From Paulinella micropora (lineage: Eukaryota; Cercozoa; Imbricatea; Euglyphida), in contig BJOX01000364.1 in the NCBI GenBank assembly GCA_009731375.1, positions 354,187-394,866 on the forward strand: a DNA stretch of 40,680 nt. The letters run 5' to 3'. The position numbers and the translations under genes were made by a program. The notes under the pieces are model-generated. The model had not been told where the DNA came from. It did no database searches and saw only the letters and a list, made by a program, of their open reading frames with translations. Positions 39,073 through 40,680 of this stretch are shown piece after piece. Numbering within the stretch: position 1 is the first letter of the stretch; each line of letters begins with the position of its first letter.

Positions 39073-39480
39073 TTAGGTGCTCATGGAGGTCCTGTTGTGC
39101 TGCTTGTTTGGTTTGTTGACTATATATGATTCTTTGATTATGTTTACATCTTCTTCTGTCTTAATCACTAGCATATGCTCCTTTGTCTGCTGCTTGAAGA
39201 TGACCTCACCGTCTCTTGTCCAGACGTAGATGGTCTCGCCAGTGGCCTCAACGAGTTCCTTCTTGAGCTTGATCGCCTGTTTCAGAAGCATGAGATTGTT
39301 TGGTGGGAGGCTTTCATTGATGAATATTTTGAATGCTTGGCCTGCAAGATGTGTGTCTGTCCAGTTTACTGTGTCGTGGGTGAGGGGCAGGAGTGGGTCG
39401 TGCTTTTTGAAGTGCGTTTTGAGGTTGTTTGAGCTAAAACGTACTATGATAGCTGGTGGTTGTTTGGGTTCCTCTCTCAT
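39073..39480 (-). CDS. LINE ORF1, C-terminal core (L1 ORF1p/FP-like)
   Basis: It reads PPAIIVRFSSNNLK, then FKIFINESLPPNNLMLLKQA and YVWTRDGEVIFK. This follows the 'I-V-R-F ... I-x-I-N-E-x-L ... Y-x-W-x-x-D-G-x-I-x-V-K' pattern of L1 ORF1p and FP-type proteins, which bind the LINE RNA. It ends TSMST with TAA at 39073-39075. Upstream it is joined by a frameshift near 39480 to the stretch at 39484-39752. Confidence 0.78.
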   Translation of the reverse strand: MREEPKQPPAIIVRFSSNNLKTHFKKHDPLLPLTHDTVNWTDTHLAGQAFKIFINESLPPNNLMLLKQAIKLKKELVEATGETIYVWTRDGEVIFKQQTKEHMLVIKTEEDVNIIKESYIVNKPNKQHNRTSMST

Positions 39481-39483
39481 AGG

Positions 39484-39752
39484 TTTTGTGCTCTTTGCTC
39501 TGAAGCATTTTGTGATATCTCCTTCTTGGTATGGAATGTTTTTGCATCCATCATGGTTTTCATTATGTTTAGTGTGTTTTCTTTGGGTTGGTATGGTATG
39601 CCTGAGATGCTAAGCTCACATGTTGGGTCTCGTTGGTTTTGTTTTTGATTCTCTGTGGCTTGTTTGCGTTCTGGTGGGTAGTTATGTGTATTGATGTTTA
39701 GGTTAGCGCTAGCATGTATATTTTTGATTAATTTGGTTGTGTTGTTTGCTCA
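39484..39752 (-). pseudogene. LINE ORF1 middle segment, between an in-frame TGA and a frameshift
   Basis: Directly after TGA (39750-39752) the coiled-coil frame stays open for about 85 codons. It includes CELSISGIPYQPKENTLNIM, which matches the start of the L1-like core ('L-x-I-x-G-I-P ... E-N'). It ends at TGA at about 39479-39481, where a one-base shift would lead into the 39480 frame. Confidence 0.65.
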
Positions 39753-40584
39753 TGGGCCATACATAGTAGGGGGTGATGCTTTTGCGTGGCGCTCTTGCAT
39801 TTCTTTCATTTCGTTAAGCTGAAGTTTAGTTTCGTTCAGCTCTAGTCGGATTGAGTCTATGTTAGCTGTGAGCTGGTTGAGTTCTGTTTGGTGACTTTGC
39901 AGTGTTTCCTCATGTTTTTGTGATGTTTGTTGAGTCTGCTCCATTGCTTGTACGTGAATTTCGCTTTGCTGGTTGACTTTGTCTTCGAGTTGTTTTGTTC
40001 GGTTGCCTAGTGTTTCTAGTTTTCCGATAAAATGTTTCATGTCCTCGACTTGTTGTTGTCGGGCTTGTTCGAACATGGGTTTGAGGATATTTTCGAGCAA
40101 GGTGGCACTGAAGAGCGTCGTTGGTTGGAGTGTTGTTTCGTTGTTGCTGTTGTTGTTGTTGTTGTTATTGGTTGGTTCATGGGTTGTGTTGACGTTCGCG
40201 ATCGGATCCGTTAGGTCTCCGTTGTTGTTGTTGCCTGTGTCTAGTGTATCGCTGGTTCGTGGTCTGGTTGGTGTTTTGAGCAGGTTGGCGTTATTGTCGT
40301 GGTTGGTCTTTGCTCGGGTTTGGTTTGGGTCGTTGGCGATTTGTTCTTCGCTTTCTTCGTCTTCCCAGTCGGTGGAAAGGCGGCTTGTCACTTCCTTGCC
40401 TTTTCCCTTGGATTTTTTTGCCTTTCTTCTTTTTTCTTTTTTGGAGAGAGGGAGCTTTGTTGGTTCCGTCGTTGATTTTTGGTGCTTGTTCTTGGGCTCG
40501 TTCGCTTCTTGTTGGTGTACTTTGTTGTTTTCGTTTCTTGACGGCCTCCATAACTTCTCAATGTTATAACGGATCTCTCTCTCT

Positions 40585-40589
<5 letters not shown>
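39750..40589 (-). CDS. LINE ORF1, N-terminal basic region and coiled coil
   Basis: Lys-rich start, Asp/Asn-rich middle, then about 100 residues of heptad-like Gln/Glu/Leu (LEDKVNQQ to LNETKLQLNEMKEMQ) typical of a trimeric ORF1p coiled coil. The first ATG of this frame (40587-40589) lies in the GA repeat. A better-placed ATG at 40551 (MEAVKKRK) is in another frame, so a frameshift in the A-rich stretch near 40440 is possible. Confidence 0.7.

Positions 40590-40680
<91 letters not shown>
40574..40680. repeat. (CT)n microsatellite at the window end
   Basis: Pure CT dinucleotides (GA on the minus strand) apart from one TCATT at 40586-40590. It abuts the LINE 5' end and continues beyond the window. 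Confidence 0.95.

Overview
The window is nuclear DNA of a eukaryote. It has GT-AG splice junctions, an AATAAA signal, Ty1/copia LTR retrotransposons, a non-LTR (LINE) element, SINE-like units with RNA polymerase III boxes, and a very heavy load of microsatellites. The lineage cannot be fixed from the sequence. A repeat-rich alga or other protist would fit, but this is inference. Only one stretch looks like an ordinary host gene: the 3' end of a nucleotide-diphospho-sugar transferase-like gene at about 611-2165, whose last intron is almost pure tetranucleotide repeat.

From 3.9 to 25.8 kb the window is a block of four copia-type elements, all delimited here by LTR pairs and perfect 5-bp target duplications. 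A (3906-7417, +, TSD AATAA) carries gag and a novel Cys/His ORF but no protease, integrase or reverse transcriptase. D (7530-16397, +, TSD AAAGG) is non-autonomous and is split by C (9503-15872, -, TSD GGGAT), a full gag-pol element inserted antisense. B (17200-25789, -, TSD CCGTT) is another full gag-pol element. Element A has TG...CA ends; B, C and D do not. A, C and D have GGTTAT directly after the 5' LTR, like the internal initiator-tRNA priming site of Drosophila copia. Each coding element carries an extra domain after the gag zinc knuckle: a perfect MYND finger in C, an unrecognised roughly 400-residue region in B, and a Cys/His motif in A. This is the most novel feature of the window.

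From 25.8 to 36.4 kb there is no convincing host gene. The stretch holds a mosaic of three repeat units separated by (TAA)n tracts (27.45-30.0 kb), one unit being a tRNA-headed SINE. It also holds a probable fragment of a second LINE (32.3-32.75 kb), many CT, CAA, TATC and homopolymer tracts, and a 191-bp tandem duplication with long hairpins (35.98-36.35 kb).

From 36.45 to 40.57 kb lies a minus-strand LINE. It has an ORF1 with a coiled coil and an L1/FP-like core, an ORF2 with an endonuclease and the start of a reverse transcriptase, an 823-N gap, and a 106-nt poly(A) tail (poly-T on +). Its 5' end sits directly in a CT/GA microsatellite.

Most retroelement ORFs are broken by frameshifts rather than stops. 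Either the copies are decaying or the assembly has indel errors near homopolymers. All calls come from reading the sequence; no database search was possible.
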